A stretch of 64,000 nt of DNA from Nonomuraea cavernae (GTDB lineage Bacteria > Actinomycetota > Actinomycetes > Streptosporangiales > Streptosporangiaceae). Below are positions 33,533 to 42,665 of the stretch, in pieces. The stretch spans positions 17,991 through 81,990 of the forward strand of contig NZ_BMNH01000033.1 in the NCBI RefSeq assembly GCF_014646355.1. Direction: 5' to 3'. Within the stretch, counting starts at the first letter, position 1. Every line of letters starts with the position of its first letter. The notes beneath the pieces are model-generated. The model did not search any database, was not told the origin of the DNA, and worked only from the letters and a program-made list of their open reading frames with translations. The position numbers and the translations under genes were made by a program.

Positions 33533-34522
33533 GGCGGCCGCCCTGAGACGTCGCGCCGGGGAGGGCCGCGACTGGGTCGCGCGGTAGTGCGACGGGGAGA
33601 CGCCGTAACGGTCGGCGAAGGCCTGACGCAGGGTCTCGGCGCCGTTGAAGCCGCACCGGGCGGCGATGGCGGCGACCGGCAGGCGGGTGGCGACCAGCAG
33701 GTGCGCCGCCGCCTCCGTCCGGGCCTCGCGGACGAAACGGGCCGGCGTCCGGCCCAGGTGCCGCAGGAACAGGCGCGACAGGTGGCGCTCGCTCACTCCC
33801 GCGACGGCGGCCAGCGTCGCGGAGCCGAGATCGGTGGCGAGGTTGCCGGTGACGTGGTCGACGATGCGCCGGACCAGGCCGTCGCCCGGCGGCGGGGCCG
33901 CGGTGAACATGCTCATCTGCGCCTGGTTGCCCGGCCGCTGCAGGTAGGTGACGAGCTGTCTGGCGACCTGCCGGGCCAGGTCGGCGCCGTGGTCCTCCTC
34001 GACGAAGGCCAGGGTGAGGTCGAGGGCGCTGGTGACGCCGGCGGCCGTGGAGACCTGGCCGTCCCTGACGAAGATCGGATCGGGGTCGACGGCGACCGCG
34101 GGGTAGCGGGCGGCGAGGTCTGGGGCCCAGTGCCAATGGGTGGTGGCCCGCCGTCCGTCGAGCAGGCCGGCCGCCGCCAGGATGCTCGCTCCCGTGCACA
34201 CGGACGCGACGCGGCGACTCTCCCGGGCCAGCCGCCGTACGTGCGCGACGAGACCGCGGTCGGCCGCCGCCGCCTGATGCCCGATCCCGCCGCACACCAG
34301 GAGCGTGTCGAGCGGCCCGGTCACGCGTTCGAGGGTCTCCTGGGCCTCGATCGTGAACCCGGTCCCCCAGGTCACCGCCTTCCCGCCGGGCGTGGCCAGG
34401 CGCACCTCGTACGGCGGGGCCGCCCCCACGAGGTTGGCGATCGTCAGCGGCGTGGTGACGCAGGCGAAGTCGAGTAATTCCGCGCTGTCGTAGGCGACGA
34501 CGATGATCCGGCGAGCATTCAT
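33527..34522 (-). CDS. GlxA-family regulator (DJ-1/PfpI domain plus AraC HTH)
   Basis: 331 aa. The N-terminal DJ-1/PfpI-like domain (residues ~5-170) contains TLLVCGGIG and ASVCTGASILAAAGLLDGR, with Cys at the elbow position. The C-terminal AraC domain has two HTH motifs, LAAVAGVSERHLSRLF and IAARCGFNGAETLRQAFADR. ATG 34522 is chosen; a start three codons upstream is possible. Divergent from a membrane-protein gene with a 16-bp palindrome between. Overlaps the convergent phosphatase gene by six bases. Confidence 0.92.
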   Translation of the reverse strand: MNARRIIVVAYDSAELLDFACVTTPLTIANLVGAAPPYEVRLATPGGKAVTWGTGFTIEAQETLERVTGPLDTLLVCGGIGHQAAAADRGLVAHVRRLARESRRVASVCTGASILAAAGLLDGRRATTHWHWAPDLAARYPAVAVDPDPIFVRDGQVSTAAGVTSALDLTLAFVEEDHGADLARQVARQLVTYLQRPGNQAQMSMFTAAPPPGDGLVRRIVDHVTGNLATDLGSATLAAVAGVSERHLSRLFLRHLGRTPARFVREARTEAAAHLLVATRLPVAAIAARCGFNGAETLRQAFADRYGVSPSHYRATQSRPSPARRLRAAAS

Positions 34523-34587
34523 GCCCCACACCGTATGTCAGAAGGACCGGTATCCCAAGATTCCGGACACGTCGTCTGGCTTGCGTT

Positions 34588-34603
34588 GGCTCGCCGGCGA
34601 GCC
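34588..34603. promoter_or_regulatory. 16-bp perfect palindrome in divergent promoter region
   Basis: GGCTCGCCGGCGAGCC lies between the GlxA-type regulator (start 34522) and the membrane gene (start 34621). It is a plausible regulator-binding site, though its GC palindrome could instead be a structural stem. Confidence 0.4.
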
Positions 34604-34620
34604 GGCCCGACAGTGGGATC

Positions 34621-35451
34621 ATGACGACCGAGACAACCCCTCGTATCGCCGCGAGTGGCGCCCGTAAGAGGTTCCTGTGGCACTACCTGGAGATGGTGCT
34701 GGCGATGTTCGCCGGCATGCTGCTCTTCGCGCCGGTCTGGGACGCCCTCACCGCGGGCTCGGCGCTGTTCGCCCGCCCCGACGTCGACGTGCTGGTGATG
34801 GCCACGAACATGACGCTCGGCATGTCCATCTGGATGCGCTACCGCGGCCACACCTGGGCGCCGATCGCGGAGATGGGCGTCGCGATGTACGCGCCGTTCG
34901 CCGTGCTGCTGGTGCCGTACTGGCTGGGAGCGCTGTCCGAGGGCGGCCTCATGATGGCCGGGCACGTGCTGATGTTCCCGGCGATGCTGCTGGTGATGCT
35001 GTTGCGCCGAGCCGAGTACAGCGCCCCGCACGCGGGCCCCGCGCCGCTGCCGGGCGGGCCGGTCGTCGCCGCGCTGGTCCAGCGGTGGCCGACCTGGCTG
35101 GGTCTGCTCATAACCTTCGACTCCTGGTTCGCCCCCGGCACACCGCCCCCGGTGCTCCTGGTGGTGCTGGCGGGCGCGTACCCGGTGATCGGCCTGTTCC
35201 GGCGCACCCTGCGTGACCGGCGGCTGCTCGCGCTCCAGCTGGCCGGGCTGGCCGGCTACACCGTCCTGGCGCTGGTGGCGATGTCGGCGGACCCCGTCAC
35301 CGCCCGTTACCTGATCGCGGCCGGCTGGCTCGCGCACGTCCTGTGGGACCTGGGCCACTTCGTCGCCAACCGGGTCGTGCCCCGTGGCTACGCCGAACTG
35401 TGCATCGCCATAGACCTGGTCATCGGCCTGACGATCCTCTTCCTGCTGTGA
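34621..35451 (+). CDS. Multi-pass membrane protein, unknown
   Basis: 276 aa with about eight hydrophobic helices (for example VLAMFAGMLLFAPVWDAL, VLIGLTILFLL-type C-terminus IDLVIGLTILFLL). No transporter signature is recognised. His residues recur within helices (FLWHYLEM, MAGHVLMF, WDLGHF), which might bind haem or metal; this is speculation. It is divergent from the GlxA-type regulator and may be its target. Confidence 0.75.
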   Translation: MTTETTPRIAASGARKRFLWHYLEMVLAMFAGMLLFAPVWDALTAGSALFARPDVDVLVMATNMTLGMSIWMRYRGHTWAPIAEMGVAMYAPFAVLLVPYWLGALSEGGLMMAGHVLMFPAMLLVMLLRRAEYSAPHAGPAPLPGGPVVAALVQRWPTWLGLLITFDSWFAPGTPPPVLLVVLAGAYPVIGLFRRTLRDRRLLALQLAGLAGYTVLALVAMSADPVTARYLIAAGWLAHVLWDLGHFVANRVVPRGYAELCIAIDLVIGLTILFLL

Positions 35452-35493
35452 TCACCTGACCGTCCGGCTCCACACCTCCTGCCCGATATAGAC

Positions 35494-35518
35494 GGTTTTG
35501 TCATGGTTTAGTGGGTAC
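35494..35518 (+). promoter_or_regulatory. SigF/SigB-type promoter for the GH65 operon
   Basis: GGTTT (35494-35498), 14-nt spacer, GGGTAC (35513-35518), matching GGTTT...GGGTA. Transcription would start near 35526, immediately before the phosphorylase gene. Confidence 0.6.
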
Positions 35519-35594
35519 GCTCTGAACCCCGAAGGACGCGATGCCCCGGTCCATCCCGGCGTGTCGACGGCTCCGGACGCGCTCGGGGGGCGCC

Positions 35595-38012
35595 ATGCAG
35601 GGTTACGCACTCACCTACGACCACTTCGACCCGGAGTCCGAGCTGCTGCGCGAGGCGATGACCTCGACGGGCAACGGCTACTTCTGCACCCGCGGGGCCG
35701 CCGAGTGGGAGGACGTGGGCGCCGTCCACTACCCCGGCACCTACGCCCACGGCGGCTACAACCGGGAGACCACGATCTTCGACGGTCACCCGGTGCTGAA
35801 CGAGGACCTGGTCAACCTGCCCAACTGGCTGGTGCTGAAGCTGCGCATCGAGGGCGAGCCCGCGGTCCGGATGTCCAACGTCCAGGTGCTCGGCTATCGG
35901 CACACCTACGACATCCGCCTCGCGCTGGTGCGGCGCGAGCTGCGCTTCCGCGACTCCGCCGGCCGCGTGACGAGGCTGACCAGCCGCCGGTTCGTGAGCA
36001 TGGCGCACAGCCACCAGGCCTGCATCGAGTGGACCCTGGTGCCGGAGAACTGGTCGGGCCGCGTCGAGGTGGTGACCGCGCTCGACGGCCGGATGACCAA
36101 CCACATCGTCGCCCGCTACCGCGAGCTGGAAGGGCGCCACCTCGACCCCGTGTCACCGCGGACGTTCGGCCCCGAGGTCATCGCCCTCAAGGTGCAGACC
36201 CGCCAGTCGGACATCTACATCGCCCAGGCGGCCCGCACACGGGTGTTCCACGGCGAGGAGCCCGCCGCGGCCGAACGCCGCCTGCACCAGATGCAGGACT
36301 ACATCCAGCAGGTGCTCGCCTTCGACGTCGAGCGGGGCCGTCCGGCGCGGGTGGAGAAGCAGGTCTCGCTGTTCACCTCCCATGACAACGCGATCACCGA
36401 ACCCCTCACGGCCGCCGGCCGCCACGTGCTGCGCTACCCCGGCTTCGCCGAGGCGCTGCGCGAGCACGAGCTGGCCTGGACCGAGCTGTGGGACTGCTGC
36501 GACGTCCAGCTCCCTCGCGAACCCCGCGCGCAGCTGCTGCTGCGCCTGCACATCGCCCACGTCCTGCAGGTCTGCTCGCGGCACACCGCCCGCCACGACG
36601 CCGGGGTGCCCGCCCGCGGCCTCAACGGCGAGGCCTACCGCGGGCACGTCTTCTGGGACGAGCTCTACGTCTACCCGTTCCTCAACCTGCGTCTGCCCGA
36701 GATCACCCGCGCCCTGCTGCTCTACAGGTACCGGCGGCTGACCGAGGCGCGGGCGGCCGCCTCGGAGGCGGGATACAGAGGCGCGATGTTCCCCTGGCAG
36801 AGCGGCAGCGACGGAACGGAGGAGACCCAGCGGGTCCACCTCAACCCGCTGTCGGGAGAGTGGGAACCCGATCTCAGCCACAACCAGCGCCACGTCAACG
36901 CGGCCATCTTCTACAACGTCTGGCGCTACTTCCAGGCGACCGACGACCTGGAGTTCCTGCGCGACTACGGCGCCGAGATGATGCTGGAGATCGCCCGCTT
37001 CTGGGCGTCGATCGCCCACTACAACACGGACAGGCAACGGTACGAGATCCACGGCGTGATGGGGCCCGACGAGTTCCACGAGCGCTACCCCGGAGCCGAG
37101 GAGCCGGGCCTGCGCAACAACGCCTACACCAACGCCATGGCCGCCTGGATCGCCGCGACCGCCCCGCTGGTGCTCGACCTGCTGCCGACCAGCCGGTCCG
37201 CGATGCTGCGCCGGCACCTGGAGGTGACCGACGAGGAGCTGGCGACCTGGAAGGACATGAGCCGCCGGATGTACATCCCCTTCCACGACGGCGTCATCAG
37301 CCAGTTCGAGGGCTACGCCGAGCTGGAGGAGCTCGACTGGGACCACTACCGCGCCAAGTACCCCAACATCCAGCGCATGGACCGCATCCTCAAGGCCGAG
37401 GGCAAGGATCCCAACCGCTACAAGGTGGCCAAGCAGGCCGACGCCGTGATGCTCTTCTTCCTGTTCGAACCCGACGAGCTGCGGACGCTGTTCGAGGGGC
37501 TCGGCCACGCCTACGACCGGGACCTGGCGCGGCGCACCATCGAGTACTACGACGAGCGCACCTCCCACGGCTCGACGCTCAGCCTCGTCACCTTCGCCGG
37601 CGTGCTGGCCGGACTCCACCCGCCGACCTCCTGGGACCGGTTCATGGTGGCGCTGGAGAGCGACGTGAGCGACGTGCAGGGCGGCACCACCCAGGAGGGC
37701 ATCCACATGGGCGTCATGTCCGGCACGCTGGACCTCCTGCAGCGGAGCTTCGTCGGCACCAGCGTCACCGGTGACATCCTGCGCCTGGAGCCGCGGCTGC
37801 TCGACCGGCTCGACGGCGTCTCGTTCCCGGTGCGGTTCAGGGGGACCTCCGTACGGGTGGCCGTCGACGGAGACAAGCTGACGGTGCTCGCCCACGCCGA
37901 GGGGTTCCGGGGGCCGCTGCGGGTCGCCGTCGGCGACGAGACCCGCGAGCTGTCCCCGAACGGCATGTGCGTCTTCACCCTCCCCCCGCAGGAGTCGTCG
38001 GCGCACCAGTGA
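35595..38012 (+). CDS. Glycoside hydrolase family 65 phosphorylase
   Basis: Inverting phosphorylase of the maltose/trehalose/kojibiose type, 805 aa, releasing beta-glucose 1-phosphate. The N-terminal beta-sandwich begins GYALTYDHFDPESELLREAM with STGNGYFCTRGAAEWE. The (alpha/alpha)6 catalytic domain has FWDELYVYPFLNLRLPE and HGVMGPDEFHERYPG, whose Glu is the expected general acid; KQADAVMLFFLF and SHGSTLS follow. ATG 35595 matches the family N-terminus; ATG 35541 has a better SD (GAAGGA) and would add 18 residues. The mutase gene next door consumes its product. Exact disaccharide undetermined. Confidence 0.92.
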   Translation: MQGYALTYDHFDPESELLREAMTSTGNGYFCTRGAAEWEDVGAVHYPGTYAHGGYNRETTIFDGHPVLNEDLVNLPNWLVLKLRIEGEPAVRMSNVQVLGYRHTYDIRLALVRRELRFRDSAGRVTRLTSRRFVSMAHSHQACIEWTLVPENWSGRVEVVTALDGRMTNHIVARYRELEGRHLDPVSPRTFGPEVIALKVQTRQSDIYIAQAARTRVFHGEEPAAAERRLHQMQDYIQQVLAFDVERGRPARVEKQVSLFTSHDNAITEPLTAAGRHVLRYPGFAEALREHELAWTELWDCCDVQLPREPRAQLLLRLHIAHVLQVCSRHTARHDAGVPARGLNGEAYRGHVFWDELYVYPFLNLRLPEITRALLLYRYRRLTEARAAASEAGYRGAMFPWQSGSDGTEETQRVHLNPLSGEWEPDLSHNQRHVNAAIFYNVWRYFQATDDLEFLRDYGAEMMLEIARFWASIAHYNTDRQRYEIHGVMGPDEFHERYPGAEEPGLRNNAYTNAMAAWIAATAPLVLDLLPTSRSAMLRRHLEVTDEELATWKDMSRRMYIPFHDGVISQFEGYAELEELDWDHYRAKYPNIQRMDRILKAEGKDPNRYKVAKQADAVMLFFLFEPDELRTLFEGLGHAYDRDLARRTIEYYDERTSHGSTLSLVTFAGVLAGLHPPTSWDRFMVALESDVSDVQGGTTQEGIHMGVMSGTLDLLQRSFVGTSVTGDILRLEPRLLDRLDGVSFPVRFRGTSVRVAVDGDKLTVLAHAEGFRGPLRVAVGDETRELSPNGMCVFTLPPQESSAHQ

Positions 38013-38041
38013 TCCGTGAGCGACGGCAGAGGGGAGCCGGC

Positions 38042-38833
38042 ATGCCCACAGGAGGATTCGAAGGAGCGATCTTCGACGTCGACGGCGTCCTCGTCGACTC
38101 GCCACACGAAGCGGCCTGGAAGGAGTCGCTGCGCGAGCTGATGGAGGGCCCCTGGGCCGACGTCCGCGACCGGAGCCGATGGTCGGACGACCGGTTCACC
38201 CCGGAGGTCTACCAGCGGGTCATGTCGGGCAAGCCGCGGATGAGCGGGGCCCTGGCGGGCCTCGAGTACTTCAAGGTGCCCGATGCCGAGGACCGGGTCG
38301 AGACCTACGCGGCGCGCAAGCAGGAGCTGCTGATCCGGCTCGTCGAGGCCAGGCGGTTCAGGGCCTATCCCGACGCGTTGCGTTTCGTCCTGGCCGTCCG
38401 GGCGGCGGGCATACCGACGGCGGCGGCCTCGTCGTCCAGGAACGCGGGACTCTTCCTGCGGCAGATCCGGCTCGACACGTTCGCCGAGGAGCACGGCCTG
38501 ACGTACGACTTCGTCCGGCCGGGCCTGACCCTGCTCGACTTCTTCGACGCCGACATGTCCGGGCACGACGTGGCGCACGGCAAACCGGATCCGGAGATCT
38601 TCCTGGACGCGGCCGCGGCGCTCGCCGTCGCACCCGATCGGTGCTTCGTGGTCGAGGACGCGGTCAGCGGGATCCAGGCGGCCAAGGGCGGCGGGATGGC
38701 CGCGCTGGGGGTGGCCCGGGCGGACGACGAGCCGCTGCTGACCGCCGCGAACGCCGACCTCGTCGTCACCACTCTGGACGAGGTCGACGTGCCCGCCCTG
38801 TCGGAGCATCGCCTCACGAGCCGCTCGCCCTGA
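38042..38833 (+). CDS. pgmB: Beta-phosphoglucomutase (HAD superfamily)
   Basis: 263 aa. The HAD motif I is AIFDVDGVLVDSPHEAAW with nucleophile Asp and acid/base Asp two residues later; motif II lies in AAASSSRNAG; motif III/IV is HGKPDPEIFLDAA and CFVVEDAVSGIQAAKGGG. It converts beta-glucose 1-phosphate to glucose 6-phosphate, completing phosphorolytic disaccharide use with the GH65 enzyme 29 bp upstream. The cap region is longer than in the L. lactis enzyme, as in other actinobacterial members. Confidence 0.9.
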   Translation: MPTGGFEGAIFDVDGVLVDSPHEAAWKESLRELMEGPWADVRDRSRWSDDRFTPEVYQRVMSGKPRMSGALAGLEYFKVPDAEDRVETYAARKQELLIRLVEARRFRAYPDALRFVLAVRAAGIPTAAASSSRNAGLFLRQIRLDTFAEEHGLTYDFVRPGLTLLDFFDADMSGHDVAHGKPDPEIFLDAAAALAVAPDRCFVVEDAVSGIQAAKGGGMAALGVARADDEPLLTAANADLVVTTLDEVDVPALSEHRLTSRSP

Positions 38834-38930
38834 CGGCACGGGCGCCGCCGGGCCGTGACGGCACGGCGGGCTTCCGCCTTCGGCCGTACCGGGGAGGGGG
38901 CCACCATCACACAGTGACAAAGGAACGCAT

Positions 38931-39695
38931 ATGCTCACCACTCAGTTTGTGCCCGGCTCACCGTGCTGGATCGAGCTCGACAGCCCGAACATCGACGTCA
39001 CGGAGCGGTTCTACGGCGGCCTGTTCGGCTGGGAATTCCAGGAGCAGGTGCCCGAATACGCCTTCTGCCAGATCGGCGGCAGGACCGTTGCCGGGATCGG
39101 TGCGCTCATGGGGGAGGCGGTCACCTCGGCCTGGATCCCCTACTTCCAGGTGCGGGAGTGCGAGGCCACCACCCGGGCCATCGAGCTGGCGGGCGGCGCC
39201 GTGCTGATGCCGCCGGTGGACCTGGAGCCACAGGGGGAGATGGCGCAGTTCGATGACCCGGCCGGCGCCCGTTTCGCGATCTGGCGTCCCGCCGGAATCC
39301 CCGGCGTGGAGCTGGTCAACGAACCCGGCTCGCTGGCCTGGATCGAGCTGCACGTGCCGGACACCACGGCCATCCGCGGCTTCTACGAGTCGGTCTTCGG
39401 CTGGCGGTTCGAGGACGTGCCGATGGGGGACACGACCTACGCGTTGATCTCACCGGCCGGCTGCGCCCCCGGCGCGGACCCGTCCGTGGGAGGCGTGACC
39501 CCGCTCGGACTCGGTGACCGGCCGCACTGGCTGGCCTACTTCGCGGTGTCCGACTGCGACGCGACCGTGGCCGGCTGCCGCGAGCTCGGCGGCACGGTGC
39601 ACGCTCCGGCGGAGGACGTGAAGGGTGTGGGCCGGATGGCGCTCCTGGTCGACCCGCACGACGCCCGTTTCGCCGTCGTCTCCGGCTCCCCCTGA
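38931..39695 (+). CDS. Two-domain VOC (glyoxalase/bleomycin-resistance fold) protein
   Basis: 254 aa with two tandem VOC modules: residues ~8-120 (PCWIELDSPNIDVTERFYGG, LFGWEF) and ~128-250 (LAWIELHVPDTTAIRGFYES, VFGWRFEDV). Typical metal residues are partly kept (Glu in WIEL). Actinomycete members include hydroxylases and dioxygenase-like proteins, mostly unassigned. Preceded by AAAGGAACG. Divergence from the ArsR-like gene is not the case: that gene converges on it. Confidence 0.85.
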   Translation: MLTTQFVPGSPCWIELDSPNIDVTERFYGGLFGWEFQEQVPEYAFCQIGGRTVAGIGALMGEAVTSAWIPYFQVRECEATTRAIELAGGAVLMPPVDLEPQGEMAQFDDPAGARFAIWRPAGIPGVELVNEPGSLAWIELHVPDTTAIRGFYESVFGWRFEDVPMGDTTYALISPAGCAPGADPSVGGVTPLGLGDRPHWLAYFAVSDCDATVAGCRELGGTVHAPAEDVKGVGRMALLVDPHDARFAVVSGSP

Positions 39696-39735
39696 CGCCG
39701 TGCCGGGCGGGGGCCGGGCGGGGGCGCGGGAGGGG

Positions 39736-40737
39736 TCAGGCGGAGAGGTGGCCGGTGGAGCCGTCCAGCAACGCCGCGCCGAGCGGGGTGAGCGTGTGAA
39801 GGACCGCGATGCCGTCGCGGCGGGTCTCGATGAGCCCGGCCTCGCGCAACACGGTGGCGTGGCGGCTGGCCGCCGCCGGTGAGATGCGCAGCATCCGGGC
39901 CAGCTGCGTGGTGGTCGCGCTGCGGTCGAGGGCGTGCAGCACGGCCGAACGGTTGGCGCCCATGAGCGCGCCGAGGTCCCGGCGGTGAGTCACCGGCTGC
40001 CGCCAGCGGTGCCGCTGTTCGATGGGATAGATCAGCACCGGCGGCAGCTCGGGATCGGCCAGCGTCAGAGGGGCACGGTGGCAGAAGTAGGAGGGCACCA
40101 GCAGCAGGCCGCGTCCGCCGAGCACCAGGTCCTTGTCCACGATGTAGTCGGTCTGCAGGACGGGGGGCGTCCAGCGGAACAGTGGCCGCATCCCGGCGAA
40201 GAGCCCGTCGACCCCGCCGCTGAGCATGCTGTGGGCCCGGCAGGCGCGGTCGACGGCGACAGCGGCGGTCATCAGCTCGTGGAAGGGGGCCACCGCGGCC
40301 TCGTGGTAGTCGCGCAGCGCGGCCACCAGTCCCTTGAGCGCGCCGAGGTCTCCCTCGGCCAGGGGCCGCACCCAGCCGGGCAGACTGTGGTGGCGGGCCA
40401 GTCGCCACAGCTCGGCCGCCAGCCGCCCTCGGGGCGTGCCGAGCAGCGCGGCGAGCCCGCGTTCGATGCTGAGCAGCCCCTCATGGGGGGTGAGGAAATC
40501 GGGGAAGTAGGGCCCGCTCGGCACGAGTGAGTCGAGGAGGCGGGCGCCCTGTCGCATCTGCGCGGTCCTGGCGGGTTCGGCATGGAGTTCTTCGAACCAG
40601 GGGCGGAAGGCCAGCGGACGGACCCGGTCGCGGAACCGGAACCGGGTGAGGATCATCTCCCAGAGAGGGTCGTGCGCATCGGCCAGCGTGACGCGCGCGA
40701 GGTCGTCCGCTGTGAAATGGATTCGTAAGGTGCCCAT
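39736..40737 (-). CDS. ArsR-type regulator with large N-terminal domain
   Basis: 333 aa. The first ~240 residues form a domain seen in many actinomycete regulators (DUF5937-like; starts LRIHFTADDLARVTLAD). The C-terminal ~80 residues form a winged helix, ALMGANRSAVLHALDRSATT then QLARMLRISPAAASRHATVL, of ArsR type. Start ATG 40737. It is divergent from the secreted nuclease-like gene with a 198-bp gap. Function unknown beyond transcription control. Confidence 0.87.
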   Translation of the reverse strand: MGTLRIHFTADDLARVTLADAHDPLWEMILTRFRFRDRVRPLAFRPWFEELHAEPARTAQMRQGARLLDSLVPSGPYFPDFLTPHEGLLSIERGLAALLGTPRGRLAAELWRLARHHSLPGWVRPLAEGDLGALKGLVAALRDYHEAAVAPFHELMTAAVAVDRACRAHSMLSGGVDGLFAGMRPLFRWTPPVLQTDYIVDKDLVLGGRGLLLVPSYFCHRAPLTLADPELPPVLIYPIEQRHRWRQPVTHRRDLGALMGANRSAVLHALDRSATTTQLARMLRISPAAASRHATVLREAGLIETRRDGIAVLHTLTPLGAALLDGSTGHLSA

Positions 40738-40817
40738 TCATCTCCCTTACGCCTCGACTGCCGTTTTATTCGGCACCTCACCATGTCAGACTGCGGCTAG
40801 TCAAGATCTTTTATGGT

Positions 40818-40845
40818 GATTTGTCGCTTTTTCTCTAGGGGGTAA
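40818..40845 (+). promoter_or_regulatory. SigF/SigB-like promoter (one mismatch) for the secreted enzyme
   Basis: GATTT (40818-40822), 17-nt spacer, GGGTAA (40840-40845), about 90 bp before the start of the DNase I-fold gene. It lies in a locally AT-rich stretch. Confidence 0.45.
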
Positions 40846-40935
40846 AGGCTCTTTCCGTCCCTCCTTTTCGTCTTCACGATCGGACATCAAAGGCGTCGAA
40901 AGGCGCTTGCCCCCTGCCTGATGGAGGAAGTGCTC

Positions 40936-41934
40936 GTGACATCCCCGCATGTCCGCATGGTCCGACGCCTGATGACCGCCCTGGCCGCCGCGTCCGGCCT
41001 CGTCCTCGCCCTGAGCAGCGTGCCCCCCGCCGCCGCCGCCACCGCCGCCCCCACGGAGACCGTCCAGCGGCTGCCCGCGCGGAGCACCGCCCCCATGGGC
41101 GCCCAGGCCGGGGTCATGACGGCCAAGGCCCGCGGCGGCAAGGCCAGGCCGGCCGCCGCACCGGGCGTGCGACGGACGGACGGGGGCGCCACCGCGGCCG
41201 CGCGCCCCTTCAGGGAGCTCCACCTCAACCTGTGCAACAGCGGTCACGCCGGCTGCTACGCCGGCGGCCAGGCCATCTTCGAAGGCGGCGACCTGATCTA
41301 CCACCTCGCCCCGGACCTGGTGACGTTGAACGAGATCTGCTCCAACGACCTGCCGAACTACCTGCATCCCTCATTGGCCGAGGCCTGGCCGGGCGACTGG
41401 ACCTACTACGTTTTCTATCCGGCCATTCACCGCCAGACCGGCAATCCCATCACCTGCACGAACGGCGACAGCTACGGCAACGCCGTGCTCGGCAGGGTCC
41501 CCGCGGCGCAGTGGCGGGGAGTCAACGGCTGGGCGGGCCGCTACACGACCCAGGACTCCGGCAACGAGATGCGCACCTTCGCCTGCGCCTACGCCATCGG
41601 CGACCACCTGTCCTGCGCCACCCACCTGAGCTCCTCCAGCGAGCCGATCGCCCTGGCCCAGTGCCAGGCGCTGATGTTCAACGCGGTGCCCTCGATCAGG
41701 TCGCAGGAGGGCGTGTCCGGCAAGACGGTGGTCGGCGGCGACTTCAACCTGGAGTACGACACCGCCGACCCCGAGAACGTCCAGAAGTGCGTGCCGTCCG
41801 GCAACGTCCGCAAGGGCGACGGCGACGTGCAGCACGTCATCTTCACCAACGACTTCTCCTTCGTCGGTACCAACAAGTACGGGCTGACCCACACCGATCA
41901 CGACGGATTCCTGGTCCGGCTGACCAAGCCGTGA
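40936..41934 (+). CDS. Secreted endonuclease/exonuclease/phosphatase-family protein
   Basis: 332 aa. GTG 40936 is chosen because GGAGGA (40923-40928) lies seven bases upstream; an ATG at 40921 would include the SD itself. The signal peptide (LMTALAAASGLVLALSS, cleavage near PPAAAA) is followed by a DNase I-like fold: FRELHLNLCNSGHAGCY, DLVTLNEICSND (Glu for metal), VVGGDFNLEYD (Asp/Asn) and LTHTDHDGFLVRL (catalytic His near the end). Six or more Cys suggest disulfides. Likely an extracellular nuclease or phosphodiesterase. Confidence 0.87.
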   Translation: MTSPHVRMVRRLMTALAAASGLVLALSSVPPAAAATAAPTETVQRLPARSTAPMGAQAGVMTAKARGGKARPAAAPGVRRTDGGATAAARPFRELHLNLCNSGHAGCYAGGQAIFEGGDLIYHLAPDLVTLNEICSNDLPNYLHPSLAEAWPGDWTYYVFYPAIHRQTGNPITCTNGDSYGNAVLGRVPAAQWRGVNGWAGRYTTQDSGNEMRTFACAYAIGDHLSCATHLSSSSEPIALAQCQALMFNAVPSIRSQEGVSGKTVVGGDFNLEYDTADPENVQKCVPSGNVRKGDGDVQHVIFTNDFSFVGTNKYGLTHTDHDGFLVRLTKP

Positions 41935-41973
41935 CCCCGTACCAGACAGAGGTCTGACCGCCAGGCCGGGGCG

Positions 41974-42654
41974 TCACCCGGCGGTGCGGGGGCGCAGGCG
42001 GCTGCCGAGCGCGGTGAACAGCCGTCTCGGCAGCGCCAGCGCCAGCACGGCCAGCACCACGTGCACGGCGATGAAGGCGAAGGCCTCCTCGCGGGTGGCC
42101 ACGTGGCCGAGCCGGACCGTGATGTGGTGCGCCCAGCCCCAGACCTCGGGGATCCCGTCCAGGCTCCGGTTCATCAGCACCGCCATCAGGTCCTCCAGGC
42201 CCGACATCTGCAGGATCGTCATGGCCGCGCCGGTCCGCAGGACCCCCTCGCGCGAGCCGCCGCCGAGCCGGTAGGCCAGGGTGAGCGCGACCATGAGGAA
42301 CGGCACGGACACCACGACGTGCAGGTAGAGGTCCTCGAACACGGCCTTCCCGTCGGCCATGTCCATGGCGGTGATGAACGTCGCCGGCACGAAGTAGCAC
42401 AGGAAGGCCAGGAAGACCGCGGGCACGGCCACCAGGTGCAGTCGCAGCCGCCGAGCCCAGGCCACGTCCAGCCAGGCGACGGCGAAGAAGGCGGCGATCT
42501 GGGGTGTCAGCTTGGCCAGCAGGATCCAGAGAGAGGTGATCTCCTGCTCGTAGGGGATGACGAACCGGACCATGGCGGCCAGTGCCACCGCCAGCGCGCC
42601 GATGGCCAGAGCGACGCGGTTGTCCCGCCAGAATGAGGAGGTTGTGCTCTGCAT
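41974..42654 (-). CDS. Multi-pass membrane protein of the surface-glycan locus
   Basis: 226 aa with six or so helices (VALAIGALAVALAAMVRFV; HLVAVPAVFLAFLCYFVPA; HVVVSVPFLMVALTLAY; AFIAVHVVLAVLALAL). It contains acidic/polar residues in helices (FITAMDMADG) and a HHITVRLGH segment. Family not recognised. ATG 42654 lies 11 bp after the preceding stop, so it is probably the fourth gene of the epimerase/ATP-grasp operon. Confidence 0.7.
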   Translation of the reverse strand: MQSTTSSFWRDNRVALAIGALAVALAAMVRFVIPYEQEITSLWILLAKLTPQIAAFFAVAWLDVAWARRLRLHLVAVPAVFLAFLCYFVPATFITAMDMADGKAVFEDLYLHVVVSVPFLMVALTLAYRLGGGSREGVLRTGAAMTILQMSGLEDLMAVLMNRSLDGIPEVWGWAHHITVRLGHVATREEAFAFIAVHVVLAVLALALPRRLFTALGSRLRPRTAG

Positions 42655-42665
42655 GCGATCCCCAG

